A DNA stretch of 64,000 bases from JAFLCM01 sp046154665 (GCA_046154665.1 JBJXFG010000056.1:61134-125133); one strand, 5' to 3'. Numbered from the stretch's first letter, positions 50,881-59,757 are shown. Made by a program: numbers and translations. The notes: generated from the sequence alone by a model not told the origin.

Positions 50881-51007
50881 GTTCGCGCTCCTAATGATTC
50901 TGGGATGACGGCGAGTCTGACTGAAAAGCTACCGGGCGGACCCCCGATTCCGTATCCCCCAGACAGCCCGAATCCCAAGTTTGGGCGAGAAGCGGCTCAC
51001 CGGCCCC

Positions 51008-51045
51008 ACTTCGTGCCTGCGTGCCTGGGTGCCTTGCTGCCTTCC
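51008..51045. repeat. 8-bp tandem repeat (GGCACGRA family, inverted)
   Basis: On the minus strand units of GGCACCCA/GGCACGCA/GGCACGAA type follow the ferredoxin stop by three bases. The adjoining CTTCCCCCTCAG is also found beside the copy in dnaE, so the shared sequence extends beyond the octamers. Confidence 0.8.
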
Positions 51046-51048
51046 CCC

Positions 51049-51447
51049 TCAGTGTGGTACTTCCTTGACGGCGTTGCGATTCCACGCGGGCACGCGCACC
51101 ACGATGGGGCCGTCACCCTTGATCGTGCACTGGCACGACAGGCGGCTGTTGCGTTGCAGGCCGGGGGCTTCCTCGACGCGGTCTTCCTCGGCCTCGTGCG
51201 ACTCAGACAGGTGCTCCATGCCCTTCTCGATGTAGACGTGGCAGGTGGAACAGGCGCACACCCCGCCGCAGGCGTGCTCGATGTTGACCCCGCCTTCGAA
51301 AGCGACTTCGAGGAGGTGCTCGCCCTTGGCGGCCATCATGTGCCACTCGGCCTTGGGGGTGCCGGTGAGTCCCTCGGGGTCTTCGAGGAGGAACGTGACG
51401 GGGACGGTCTCGGGGCCGTGGTCGTGGTTGGAGTGGCGGAGGTGCAT
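51049..51447 (-). CDS. fdx: 2Fe-2S ferredoxin, adrenodoxin (isc) type
   Basis: 132 residues. The cluster ligands are CGGVCACSTC followed by SCQ about 36 residues later, with LESxxESHEAEEDRVEEAPGLQRNSRLSCQ-like spacing as in bacterial Fdx of the isc system. GEHLLEVAFEGGVNIEHACGG is the conserved region before it. It supplies electrons for Fe-S cluster assembly. The ATG at 51447 gives a short His-rich N-terminal extension (MHLRHSNHDHG). iscX nearby supports the isc assignment; iscS and iscU are not in the window. Confidence 0.92.
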   Translation of the reverse strand: MHLRHSNHDHGPETVPVTFLLEDPEGLTGTPKAEWHMMAAKGEHLLEVAFEGGVNIEHACGGVCACSTCHVYIEKGMEHLSESHEAEEDRVEEAPGLQRNSRLSCQCTIKGDGPIVVRVPAWNRNAVKEVPH

Positions 51448-51583
51448 GGTGGGGGTGGGAAGCGGCGTTGCTCGCGGACCCAACACTAGGCGTGGGAGGC
51501 GGGTGGGGCGTGTCCCGCGCCCGAGGCGATTCACTTATGATCTAGGAAGGTACTTGGTCAGCTTGACCCAGAAAGGGGTATCG

Positions 51584-53320
51584 ATGATCCCTGCGAGCGT
51601 TCTTGTGTTGGCGGCGTCGGTGTTCGCGTTGCCGCCCCCGCTCCCTCCGCCGCCGGTGGGTCCGCCTCCGCCGCGCACGCCGACGCTGACCGAAACCGTG
51701 AACCTCGCGCCCGGTGAGACGCGGAGCATCCCGTTGGTCCGCGGCGACGCCACCAGCACCCGGCTGCTGGTCTTCAGCGATGCGTCGGTCGCCGCGGCGG
51801 TGATCCCGGCGGAAGACGTCGCGAGCTTCCGCTCCGGCGGCCCGGCACGCCTCATCGCCCAAGCTCAGGGCCCAGCGGGAGACGTCGGGGATATCTCGTT
51901 GCCTGCGGGACCGTTGGCCCTCGTCTGCCGAAATCCGACAACACGACCCGCAACGGCGGCCCTTGCGTTGTTTCGAAGCGCGGATCTCGAGGGGCGTTCG
52001 GCGATCTGGTCTGGAGTGCTTGAGCCGGGCGAGCGGGCCTTCACGCCCTGCAACCCCGTTGCGGCCGATGCTCTGCGATTCTTCCTGCTTTCGGCGGGCC
52101 TTCGCGCCTCGATCGTCACCCCCGCCGAGGCCGAACGGGCCCGAACGGGCGGGCCCTTTGTGCCGGTGCTGGCATCTCGCTTTGGGACGGACATCGCCAT
52201 TCTGTCGGGACTCCGGGCGTTTCAAGTCATTGACGAGTTGTTCGACGTGTCGGTCAATGGCCCGCGGGTGCTGCTGGTTGAGAACCCAGGCCAGCAAGCC
52301 GTCGGCGGGCTCGCATTTGTGCAGCTCAATGCGTCGAGCAATTCCGACCTCGGCGCGATCACGCTCCCTCCCTACAACTCGTGCCGTCCGATTCTGTCGA
52401 AGAGCAGAGGAGTCCGCGGGACATTCGACGGGCATGTGCTGCGGACGGGGCTGTCCGATCTCGACCCCGACGCCGAGCTTCGCGTGGAATGTGTCGAGAT
52501 TCCAACCGGGACAACCCCAGAAATCCTCGCTCCGTTCGCGCTCGTCGAGCTTGTCCAGCGCGAGGGCGATCGGGCGGAGTTCCGTCTCCGATCGATCGTG
52601 CCGACGTTTGACGGACAGTTCCCGGTTCGCGTGCGGCTGACTTCCGCGGACAGCGACGGGACGCGGTTTTCGCCGACGCGCGAAGCGTTCTACGTGACGC
52701 TTGATCAGGTGGCCGACCCGCCGTCGGAGCCGCGGCTCGAGCCCTCCACCGACCGCGGCTCGAGCAACAGCGACGGGATCACCTCCACCGGGCCGGTGCT
52801 TCTCACCGGCACGGGAGAGGCGTACGCGCGGGTGATGCTGCAACGCGGGCGACGCCCCCTGGGAGCAGCCTCGGCGGTTGTCGCGCCCAACGGCACCTGG
52901 TCGATCTCATTCACGCCGCCGACCCCTGGGGTCTACACCCTCACAGCCGTGCAGTTGGATGAGGCAGGGAATCTCTCCGAGCGGTCAGAGCCCACGACGA
53001 TCAGGGTCGTCCGGCCTCCTGCACCGCCAGGGGCGGTCTCGGTCCCGCGTCGCGATCGTGTGGCGCTTCGTGACGGGGTGCTGGTGGTGACGCCTCGGGC
53101 TCGGATCGAAGGGCGTGACACGCCCGGCACTCTCATCGTCGTTCGAGTCAATTGTCAGGAAGTGGGCACCGCGCGCACGGGCCCGATGGGGCGCTGGTCC
53201 CTGGTTCTTCCGGCCCCGCTCTCGAACGAGCGTGTGTCGGAGATCGTGGCGGCGCGCCGCGCGGCAGGTGGGGTCGACTCGTTGCCGGGACCCGTGCTGC
53301 GCGTGCGGGCACGCCCTTGA
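51584..53320 (+). CDS. Secreted protein with Ig-like domains, unknown function
   Basis: 578 residues from the ATG at 51584 (AAAGGGG upstream). A short hydrophobic signal sequence ends in a Pro-rich run. The middle 370 residues are beta-rich without a recognised family (ETRSIPLVRGDATSTRLLVFSDASV...). Two Ig-like modules follow: SDGITSTGPVLLTGTGEAYARVMLQRG...YTLTAVQLDEAGNLSERSEP and a similar unit near the end. These resemble bacterial Ig-like domains of surface proteins. No dockerin tail is present. Confidence 0.75.
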   Translation: MIPASVLVLAASVFALPPPLPPPPVGPPPPRTPTLTETVNLAPGETRSIPLVRGDATSTRLLVFSDASVAAAVIPAEDVASFRSGGPARLIAQAQGPAGDVGDISLPAGPLALVCRNPTTRPATAALALFRSADLEGRSAIWSGVLEPGERAFTPCNPVAADALRFFLLSAGLRASIVTPAEAERARTGGPFVPVLASRFGTDIAILSGLRAFQVIDELFDVSVNGPRVLLVENPGQQAVGGLAFVQLNASSNSDLGAITLPPYNSCRPILSKSRGVRGTFDGHVLRTGLSDLDPDAELRVECVEIPTGTTPEILAPFALVELVQREGDRAEFRLRSIVPTFDGQFPVRVRLTSADSDGTRFSPTREAFYVTLDQVADPPSEPRLEPSTDRGSSNSDGITSTGPVLLTGTGEAYARVMLQRGRRPLGAASAVVAPNGTWSISFTPPTPGVYTLTAVQLDEAGNLSERSEPTTIRVVRPPAPPGAVSVPRRDRVALRDGVLVVTPRARIEGRDTPGTLIVVRVNCQEVGTARTGPMGRWSLVLPAPLSNERVSEIVAARRAAGGVDSLPGPVLRVRARP

Positions 53321-53418
53321 GCGCGCGCCTCGACAGGTAGATCAGATTGCGGGCACATGCGGTTGCCGCTCTACTATCGACCCCCCAAATCGGCCCCGAT
53401 ATCGCCCCCGCGCCGCAC

Positions 53419-54204
53419 ATGCCCCCCATCCTCTCCATCGTCGCGCCGGCCCACAACGAGCAGGACAACATCGACCGTCTGGTCGAAGAGGTCGGGCGCG
53501 CCGCGGCGGTCGCCGCCGAGGCTCTCGGCGGGTTGCCGTCTGACTTCGAGTTCATCATCGTTGATGATGGGTCGACGGACCAGACGCGGGCCCGCATCCG
53601 CGCTCTGATGCCGCAGCGCCCCTGGCTGCGCTGCGTGGGAATGACGAACACGCCGCCGGGCAAGGGGAACGGGCAGTCGGCGGCGTTCCATGCGGGTTTC
53701 CGCGCGGCCGGCGGGGCGTGGGTTGGCGTGCTCGACGCCGATCTGCAGAACGACCCGGCCGATTACGTCGCCATGGCCCACCTGCTGAAGCGCGAGAACG
53801 CCGACATGGTGCAGGGGGATCGCTCGCGGAACCGCAACGACAACGTGGTTCGGCGTGTGGGTTCGTGGGTGGGTCGGAAGTTCCGCGGGTGGATCCTGGG
53901 TGATTCCATCCGCGACACGGGGTGCTCGCTGCGGCTGATGCGGCGCGAGATCGCGGTGAGGCTGCCGCTGGAGTTCCGGGGGATTCACCGGTTCATCCCG
54001 GTCTCGGCGCGGCACATGGGCTACAGAGTGGTCGAGATGCCGGTGAGCCATCGCCCGCGCGTGGCGGGTGAAACCAAGTACGGCATGGGTGTTCTGACCC
54101 GCGCGATTCCGGGTTTGGTCGACTGCTTCGCGGTGGGCTGGATGAGCAAGCGGCGCCGGCCCGTGACCAGCGAAGAGGTGCGTGTTCGGGGAGAAACGCC
54201 GTGA
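53419..54204 (+). CDS. Family 2 glycosyltransferase (dolichyl-phosphate mannose synthase-like)
   Basis: 261 residues. SIVAPAHNEQDNIDRLVEEV, VDDGSTDQT, GVLDADLQNDP and QGDRSRNRND are the nucleotide-sugar and metal sites in the order of DPM1/GtrB-type enzymes that load a sugar on a polyprenyl phosphate; RGIHRFIPV and VAGETKYG follow. There are no transmembrane helices. Its TGA overlaps the GTG of the next gene, a LAB_N membrane protein, so the two are translated together. The ATG at 53419 fits the family; the longer frame does not. Confidence 0.92.
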   Translation: MPPILSIVAPAHNEQDNIDRLVEEVGRAAAVAAEALGGLPSDFEFIIVDDGSTDQTRARIRALMPQRPWLRCVGMTNTPPGKGNGQSAAFHAGFRAAGGAWVGVLDADLQNDPADYVAMAHLLKRENADMVQGDRSRNRNDNVVRRVGSWVGRKFRGWILGDSIRDTGCSLRLMRREIAVRLPLEFRGIHRFIPVSARHMGYRVVEMPVSHRPRVAGETKYGMGVLTRAIPGLVDCFAVGWMSKRRRPVTSEEVRVRGETP

Positions 54205-54944
54205 AGTGGGAACCAGCGGCGGCGATGGTCGCGGTGGTGGCGCTGGGCGCGTGGCTGGTGTGGGGACCGCCGCGCGTGGGCGGGGTGGCGCTGCGCGAGG
54301 GGGCTCGACTGGTCGAGGCGCAGCTCGGTGATGTGCGCGGCGTGATTGAAGTGCTGGAACCGGCGGGAGGCGCGCGAGGGGTAGGCGGCGGCGGTGCTCA
54401 GAGCACAACCTTCCGCATCGTCACCCGCGATGGCCAGGCCGGCGCGGTGCTCAGCATGGACGAGTTCGCCAAAGTCGTCGGCCCGGCGACGGCGGAGCGG
54501 CTTGCGGCCAAACCCGGCAACCCGCTCTTCAAACTCCTCAAGATCACCAGTTGGACGAATGTGCTGTGGGTGCTGCTGGGGCTGGGCGGGCAGGCGCTGT
54601 TCTCGGCCCGCATGCTGCTGCAGTGGATCGCCAGCGAACGCTCGGGCAAGAACGTCATCACCGTGAGTTTCTGGTGGATCAGCCTCATCGCCGGGCTGAT
54701 CCTGTTCACCTACTTCGCCTGGCGGCAGGACATCGTCGGCGTGCTCGGCCAGAGCACCGGTCTGGTGGTCTACGCACGCAACGTCAAACTCCACTACAAG
54801 AGCGCCAAGCGCGCGGCACGTCACGCGGCACGCGCGGCGGAGGGTGGCGAGGAGCAAGCCGACCCGCGCGACGATCCGGACCCCTCGGCGGTGCCGATGG
54901 TCGAGATGCCGACCGATACGGATCGCCCCGCGAAGAGTGGGTGA
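54201..54944 (+). CDS. LAB_N-domain membrane protein
   Basis: 247 residues. The N-terminal helix and a loop domain are followed by the LAB_N pattern: WVLLGLGGQALFSARMLLQWIASERSGKNVITVSFWW, LIAGLILFTYFAWRQDIVGVLGQSTGLVVYARN. This small membrane domain is found beside or fused to LpxB and polyprenyl glycosyltransferases. It probably forms a complex with the glycosyltransferase encoded just before it, to move or present a lipid-linked sugar. The GTG start overlaps the preceding stop as GTGA. The C-terminal tail is acidic. Confidence 0.88.
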   Translation: MKWEPAAAMVAVVALGAWLVWGPPRVGGVALREGARLVEAQLGDVRGVIEVLEPAGGARGVGGGGAQSTTFRIVTRDGQAGAVLSMDEFAKVVGPATAERLAAKPGNPLFKLLKITSWTNVLWVLLGLGGQALFSARMLLQWIASERSGKNVITVSFWWISLIAGLILFTYFAWRQDIVGVLGQSTGLVVYARNVKLHYKSAKRAARHAARAAEGGEEQADPRDDPDPSAVPMVEMPTDTDRPAKSG

Positions 54945-55384
54945 TTTGCGCGCGATGACCACTCAGGGAGGCTCGCGTCAAACGGGCCAGCTCAGAGCCG
55001 TCCGCGCGAACGGACGGTACCGGCGTAAGGTGGCTCCATGCGTCTGGACCGACGGCTTGCGCCGTCGGCTCTGACGACTGCCACCATGCGGACTGCAACT
55101 TCGCGCGTCATTCCCGGAACAAAGACGACGGCGGCGCGTCGCAAGCGCGTCGTTGTGGTGTGCATCTGTATTTGCGAGGCGTTGGTGACGAGCTGGTCCA
55201 AGCGGGGGATGCCGAAGGGAGCCGGGCCATGGCGAACACGACCGCACCGATGGTTCCGCCGAAGGTTGCCGCGCGGGGGCATGGGGCAGGGTCTGTGGGG
55301 CTTGAGGTGAGGGGCCTCGCCGCGGGCGCGGTGCGCCCGGCTCTGCCGCGCGGGGCTGTGCGCGGTAAAGTGACGCAGCGCCCC
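54945..55384. other. 440-bp gap with two inverted REP-like elements
   Basis: No supported coding frame. It holds one REP-like element at 54993-55021 and a second in opposite orientation at 55046-55074; the remainder is unexplained and contains the promoter region of the DUF1569-like gene. Confidence 0.55.
54993..55074. repeat. REP-like pair (CAGAGCCGWCSGCGC family)
   Basis: CAGAGCCGTCCGCGCGAACG and onward (54993-55020) is paired with the inverted GACCGACGGCTTGCGCCGTC, ending GGCTCTGA (55046-55074). This is the same head-to-head arrangement as at 11831 and 22985. Confidence 0.88.
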
Positions 55385-55867
55385 ATGTTGAACACGAAGA
55401 AATCAAAGCACCGGATGATGCGGCTCCGCAGCCTCGCCGACCTTGAGCGCGAGGTTGACCGCCTGGCGGCGCTCGAGCGGGCCGGGCGGCTCATGTACAC
55501 CGGCAACTGGACGCTGGGCCAGACGCTCGGCCACCTCGCGGCGTGGATCGACTTTTTCTACACCGGATTCCCGATGCCCAAGCCGCCGGCGTTGATGCGG
55601 CTGGTGATGCCGCTGTTCAAAGGGAGGTTTCTCAACGGCACGATGCCCAAGGGCATGCGCATCCCGAAGGTGTCTGGAGGCACGCTGGGCACCGAGGCGC
55701 TGACGACCGAGCAGGGGCTGGTGAAGTTCAAGGGCGCGCTGGGGCGGCTCAAGGGCGGCGACGTGCCACGCTATCCCAGCCCGGTTCTGGGCCCGATGAC
55801 GCTCGACGAAGTCACACGCCTGACGCTGCGGCACGCGGAGCTGCATCTCGGCTTTTGTGATGGGTGA
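55385..55867 (+). CDS. DUF1569-like (DinB-superfamily) protein
   Basis: 160 residues. The pattern GNWTLGQTLGHLAAWIDFFYTGFPMPKP, a long basic middle and a C-terminal LGPMTLDEVTRLTLRHAELHLGF matches DUF1569 four-helix bundles, where conserved His residues bind metal. The biochemical role of this family is not established. The ATG at 55385 is used. A very short gap, filled by an 8-bp repeat array, separates it from the MMPL exporter gene. Confidence 0.82.
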   Translation: MLNTKKSKHRMMRLRSLADLEREVDRLAALERAGRLMYTGNWTLGQTLGHLAAWIDFFYTGFPMPKPPALMRLVMPLFKGRFLNGTMPKGMRIPKVSGGTLGTEALTTEQGLVKFKGALGRLKGGDVPRYPSPVLGPMTLDEVTRLTLRHAELHLGFCDG

Positions 55868-55941
55868 GGGGGGAAGGGAGTGGTCGGGTGGTCAAGTGCC
55901 AAGCGATGCTTGCGCGGCGACCAGTCCCGTGCCGCGTGGAT

Positions 55942-55973
55942 CACTTCGCCACTCGACCACTCGACCACTTCCC
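55942..55973. repeat. 8-bp tandem repeat (CACTCGAC/CCGCCACT-like family)
   Basis: Four 8-bp units, CACTTCGC, CACTCGAC, CACTCGAC and CACTTCCC, just upstream of the MMPL exporter start. Related octamers are at 59698 and 63333. Confidence 0.85.
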
Positions 55974-55997
55974 GGTTCCCCCCGTTACCATCGCCGC

Positions 55998-58658
55998 GTG
56001 ACAGAACGCGACGACGACTTAACCCCATCAGACAGCAACGGCAGCGATCGCCTGGCCCTCCGGGCCCGGTTCTTCACGGCGTGGGCCAACCTCGTCACCG
56101 GGCGGCCGGTCGTGGTGCTGGTGGTCTGCTTGCTGCTCGCCGCGGCGTCGGTCGCGGGCACGCTGCGGTTTCTCGAGTTCCGCTCGGATCGCAGCGAGTT
56201 GGTCGATCCGTCGCTGCCTTTCCAGCAGCGCTACAAGGAGTTCCGCGAGCGCTTCCCGAGGTGGGACGACGCCGCTGTGGTCATCGACTTGGCGTCGGCG
56301 TCTTCGCCCGAAGCGGGCGAGGCGTTTGTCGCGGCGCTCGAAGCGCGGCTCCGCGCCGACACGGAGCGTTTCGCGGCGGTGACGGCGGGCTTCACCGCCG
56401 ACGAGACGCCGCCAGGCTTGATCCTCACCGAGCCGCTCGATCGCGTGAAGGCACAAGTGGCGCAGATGAAGCGCGCCACCGTGGTCATCAACGCGCCGAA
56501 CCTCGACAACCTGTTGCGGCTTTCGCTGCTTGGTGGCGCGCTGGGAGGACCCGGGCTTGATCCCGAGCAGGCGGCTTCCATGCGCGGGCTGCTCGAGCGG
56601 GCCCTCGCGGCGAGCCGGGGCGAGCGCGCCGATCTGCTCGGCATCGACTCGGGCGTGCGCCGCCTCGTGAGGCCGGGGGGATCACTGGCCACTGTTCTGG
56701 TGTCGCTGCGGCACAAGGAGACCGACGAACAGAAGATCGCGTCGATCGCTGCGCTGCGCGGCCACATCGGCGCGCTCAAGAAGCAAGGCGAGTTCGCCGG
56801 CGTCGAAGCGGGCGTCACCGGCGTACCGGTCATCGAGGCCGATGAGACCGCGCAATCCATGCGTGACGGCGAGCGCGCGGGCCTCCTCTCGCTCGCCGGC
56901 ATCGTCCTGCTCATGCTCATCGCGTACCGCGGCGTCGTCGTTCCGGTGATGGCCACGCTGTCACTGCTCATCGGGGTGGCGTGGGCGTTCGCGTGGGCGA
57001 CACTCGCCGTGGGGCATTTGCAACTGCTCAGCGTCACCTTCGCCGCGATGCTGATGGGGCTGGGCATCGACGTGGCGATCCACCTCGTCGCGCGCCTCGA
57101 ACTCGCGCATCCGTCACATGACGATCTGCGTTCGGCGGTGGCAGCCGTGTTCCGCGGCGTCGGGCCGGGCATCGTCACCGCCAGCGTCACCGTCGCCGCC
57201 GGCGCGGGCGCGATGGCCCTGACACCCTTCGACGGCGTGGCCGAGATGGGCATCATCGCCGCGGGCGGAATCCTTCTGTGTACGGCGGCGATCATGTGTG
57301 CGCTGCCAGCGATGCTGATGCTGCTGAAAGACCCCGCGCGCCGCCTGCGTGCCCACGACGGCGGCGAATCGCGGGCGTTTCTCGGCTCGTTCGGGCGGCT
57401 GCTGTATGTGAAGCCGTGGATGGTCATCGTTCCCGCGGCGGCGCTGACGGTCATCGCGGCCGCCGCGGCGACGCGCGTGGGCTATGACACCGACCTGCAG
57501 AACCTCATGCCGTCGGGCACCGAGAGCGTCGCGTGGCAACGAAGGCTGGAACGTGACGACGAGCGCAGCGTGTGGCACGCCGTGGTTCTGGCGAGGGATG
57601 CCGAGGAAGCGCGAGCGGTCACGCTGCGGCTGCGATCGCTGCTCGAGGTGGGCGACGTGGGCGGGGCGGGGATGCTGTTCCAATCTGACGAAGACCTCAA
57701 GGCCAAGCAGGAGGTTCTTCAGGCGCTCCCGGATGAGTACTTCTACCGCGATGCGATGCGGGAAACGCCCGAGCCCTCGGTTCAGGCGCTGCGCGGCGTG
57801 TGCGCGTCAGTGGTGAAGACGTTCGAGAAGACGGACGCCGGGCTGGCGTCGGCGGCTCGCGCGCTGTCCGAGCAGAGCGATGAAGTCTTGCTGGCGGCAC
57901 TGAACACCTACGCGAATGACCGAGGAAAACTGTCCACGCTGCTGTTGGCCCTGCGCGGCGCGGCACCCGTGCCGCCGGAGCGCCTGCCCGCGGCACTGCG
58001 CGAAACGATGGTCGCGCCCGACGGCTCGCTGCTGCTGCGGGTGTATCCAAAGGCGAGCGACGGCGGCGGCAGCGTGCTCGCACCTCAGCGGCTGGGCCCG
58101 TTCGCGTCGGCGGTGCTCGCGGCGGCACCCAACGCCACCGGCCCCTCGATCCAGATCCACGAATCCACAAAGCTCATCACGGGTGCCTACCGCGACGCGG
58201 CGCTCTATGCGCTGGCGGCGATCGTGCTGATCCTGCTCATTGATTTCCGCAACCTCGGCGACACGCTGTGCGCCCTGCTGCCCGTGGGCGTCGGCGCCGT
58301 GCTCATGCTCGCGGTCATGGCGCTGCTGGGGATGGCGCTGAACTTGGCGAACCTCATCGTGATGCCGCTGATCGTGGGCATCGGCGTGGGCTGCGGCGTG
58401 CACGCGGTGCGGCGCTGGCGCTTGCAACCGAACGACCCCCCGCCAGGGTTGGCCGGGGGAAGCGGCCGGGCGATTACCCTGACCACACTGACGACGGTGC
58501 TGGGCTTTGCGGCACTGATCCCGGGCGAACACCTGGGGATCAAGTCGCTGGGGATCGTGATGAGCCTGGGGCTGGTGATGGTGTGGGGGGTGACGGTGGT
58601 GGTTTTGCCGGGGGTTTTGGTGGTGCGGGGGAGACAATCGATCCCAGGCAATCCGTGA
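55998..58658 (+). CDS. MMPL/RND-superfamily transporter (HpnN-like)
   Basis: 886 residues with the MMPL plan: one N-terminal helix (about 35-56), a large extracytoplasmic domain, a five-helix bundle near 295-430, a second large domain and a second bundle near 733-886 (AALYALAAIVLILLIDF...NLIVMPLIVGIGVGCGVHAVR). The paired GLGIDVAIH and GIGVGCGVH regions match the RND helix-4 motifs. Length and topology fit the HpnN hopanoid transporter group, and the lipid-sugar genes upstream are compatible, but no hopanoid synthesis gene is present. The start is GTG at 55998, after the repeat array. Confidence 0.88.
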   Translation: MTERDDDLTPSDSNGSDRLALRARFFTAWANLVTGRPVVVLVVCLLLAAASVAGTLRFLEFRSDRSELVDPSLPFQQRYKEFRERFPRWDDAAVVIDLASASSPEAGEAFVAALEARLRADTERFAAVTAGFTADETPPGLILTEPLDRVKAQVAQMKRATVVINAPNLDNLLRLSLLGGALGGPGLDPEQAASMRGLLERALAASRGERADLLGIDSGVRRLVRPGGSLATVLVSLRHKETDEQKIASIAALRGHIGALKKQGEFAGVEAGVTGVPVIEADETAQSMRDGERAGLLSLAGIVLLMLIAYRGVVVPVMATLSLLIGVAWAFAWATLAVGHLQLLSVTFAAMLMGLGIDVAIHLVARLELAHPSHDDLRSAVAAVFRGVGPGIVTASVTVAAGAGAMALTPFDGVAEMGIIAAGGILLCTAAIMCALPAMLMLLKDPARRLRAHDGGESRAFLGSFGRLLYVKPWMVIVPAAALTVIAAAAATRVGYDTDLQNLMPSGTESVAWQRRLERDDERSVWHAVVLARDAEEARAVTLRLRSLLEVGDVGGAGMLFQSDEDLKAKQEVLQALPDEYFYRDAMRETPEPSVQALRGVCASVVKTFEKTDAGLASAARALSEQSDEVLLAALNTYANDRGKLSTLLLALRGAAPVPPERLPAALRETMVAPDGSLLLRVYPKASDGGGSVLAPQRLGPFASAVLAAAPNATGPSIQIHESTKLITGAYRDAALYALAAIVLILLIDFRNLGDTLCALLPVGVGAVLMLAVMALLGMALNLANLIVMPLIVGIGVGCGVHAVRRWRLQPNDPPPGLAGGSGRAITLTTLTTVLGFAALIPGEHLGIKSLGIVMSLGLVMVWGVTVVVLPGVLVVRGRQSIPGNP

Positions 58659-58783
58659 TTTTCTTTCGTCGAGTGGTGATCGCGGCTTGACCCCATTGCG
58701 AGCGAGCCTAGCGTGGGCTTTGGGGCATTGCGCGCGCACTGCTGAGTGGATGGACCATCACCAGTTGAGTAGTTGGGGGGCGT

Positions 58784-59130
58784 ATGAACGAATGGTTGAA
58801 TGTGATCAATGTGGCGCTGCTTGCTGTGATCCTGCGCGGTTGGCCAGCGGGAGCGAAGCGGGACTGTTCGAAGCCACGACAAGATTTACCGCGCTCGAAG
58901 ACGCTGAAGCGAGAGTCAGGGCGTTCATCACGCAATCGCAAGAAAACCTAGAGCGGGTTCATGTGAGACCGAATGGAGTTGAATCGTCCGCGAAACCAGG
59001 CGATCAACCGATTGCAGAAACGTTGAAACTAGCCGTCTGTGCGGACGGCCTCAAGTGGGGGCGTTTCGACCATGCCGGCGACGTCATCCGCACACTATCA
59101 ATATCAACAAGACTGATAGAGAACGGATAG
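58784..59130 (+). pseudogene. Possible frameshifted small membrane protein gene
   Basis: ATG at 58784, after GGGGGG, opens MNEWLNVINVALLAVILRGW, a typical membrane anchor. That frame degenerates by about 58860. From 58855 another frame continues with LFEATTRFTALEDAEARVRAFITQSQENLERVHVRPNG, a plausible coiled-coil continuation, to a stop at 59130. Joining the frames by a single indel near 58840-58870 gives a protein of about 115 residues. It could be a real pseudogene, a sequencing error or coincidence. The region is AT-richer than its neighbours. Confidence 0.35.
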
Positions 59131-59136
59131 TTAACG

Positions 59137-59166
59137 AAAGAAAAACGCCCGCCGAGGGGCGGGCGT
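59137..59166 (-). terminator. Rho-independent terminator for rplM-rpsI
   Basis: Arms ACGCCCGCC (59145-59153) and GGCGGGCGT (59158-59166) enclose GAGG. On the minus strand the stem is followed by TTTTTCTTTCG, a good U-run. It is 30 bp after the rpsI stop. Confidence 0.92.
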
Positions 59167-59195
59167 CGAGAAATCCAAACACAATCCGTCCAAAC

Positions 59196-59684
59196 TCAAC
59201 GCTTCGAGAACTGGAACCGCCGGCGAGCGCCAGCCTGGCCGTACTTCTTGCGCTCGACCTTGCGGGGGTCGCGGGTGAGGAAGCCGGCGTCACGCAGGCC
59301 CAGTTCGAGGGCCGGGTCGTAGCCCTTAAGGGCTCGGCTGACACCCAGGCGGATCGCGCCGGCCTGGCCCATGAATCCGCCGCCGTTGCAGCGGCAGATG
59401 ACGTCCATCTTGCCTTCGAGGCCACTGATCTTGAGGGGGGCGACGCAGTCGGTGCGGTCGCGGATCTCGGAGAAGTACTCGTTGATCTGCTTGGTCTTCT
59501 TGCGGGTGCAGGTGATGATGAACTGCCCGGTGCCGGGCTTGATGCGGACGCGGGCGACGGCGGTCTTGCGCCGGCCGGTGCCCCACCACCACCCGAAACG
59601 ATCCGGGGGAAGGGCGGCTTTGAGGGCCGGGGCGGGGGTGCCAGTCGAGCCGGCGGTCGGGGCGGTCGGGGTGAGTTCGTTCAT
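59196..59684 (-). CDS. rpsI: 30S ribosomal protein S9
   Basis: 162 residues. WGTGRRKTAVARVRIKPGTGQF opens the S9 fold, GGGFMGQAGAIRLGVSRAL is the conserved middle, and the C-terminus is LTRDPRKVERKKYGQAGARRRFQFSKR, whose final Lys-Arg reaches the ribosomal P site. A Pro/Ala/Thr-rich extension of about 25 residues precedes the fold, longer than in E. coli. It follows rplM by 85 bp in the usual rplM-rpsI order and ends at a clear terminator. Confidence 0.97.
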   Translation of the reverse strand: MNELTPTAPTAGSTGTPAPALKAALPPDRFGWWWGTGRRKTAVARVRIKPGTGQFIITCTRKKTKQINEYFSEIRDRTDCVAPLKISGLEGKMDVICRCNGGGFMGQAGAIRLGVSRALKGYDPALELGLRDAGFLTRDPRKVERKKYGQAGARRRFQFSKR

Positions 59685-59697
59685 GTGAGGTTTCGCG

Positions 59698-59757
59698 AGT
59701 GGCGAATGGCAGGAAGAAGTGGCGGAGTGGCGGAGAGGTCGAGCGGCGAAGTGCGGA
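59698..59757. repeat. 8-bp tandem repeat (AGTGGCGG family) between rpsI and rplM
   Basis: Seven mostly 8-bp units, AGTGGCGA, ATGGCAGG, AGTGGCGG twice, AGAGGTCG, AGCGGCGA and AGTGCGGA, fill the whole gap inside a two-gene ribosomal operon. The unit is the complement of the CCGCCACT units at 63341. Confidence 0.85.

Noticed and set aside
58687..58783. Upstream start of the 58.7-kb frame as an intact 147-residue gene
   Set aside because: It starts with TTG just after the MMPL gene stop and its first 55 residues are Cys/Trp-rich and unlike a protein; the ATG at 58784 in another frame is a better start.
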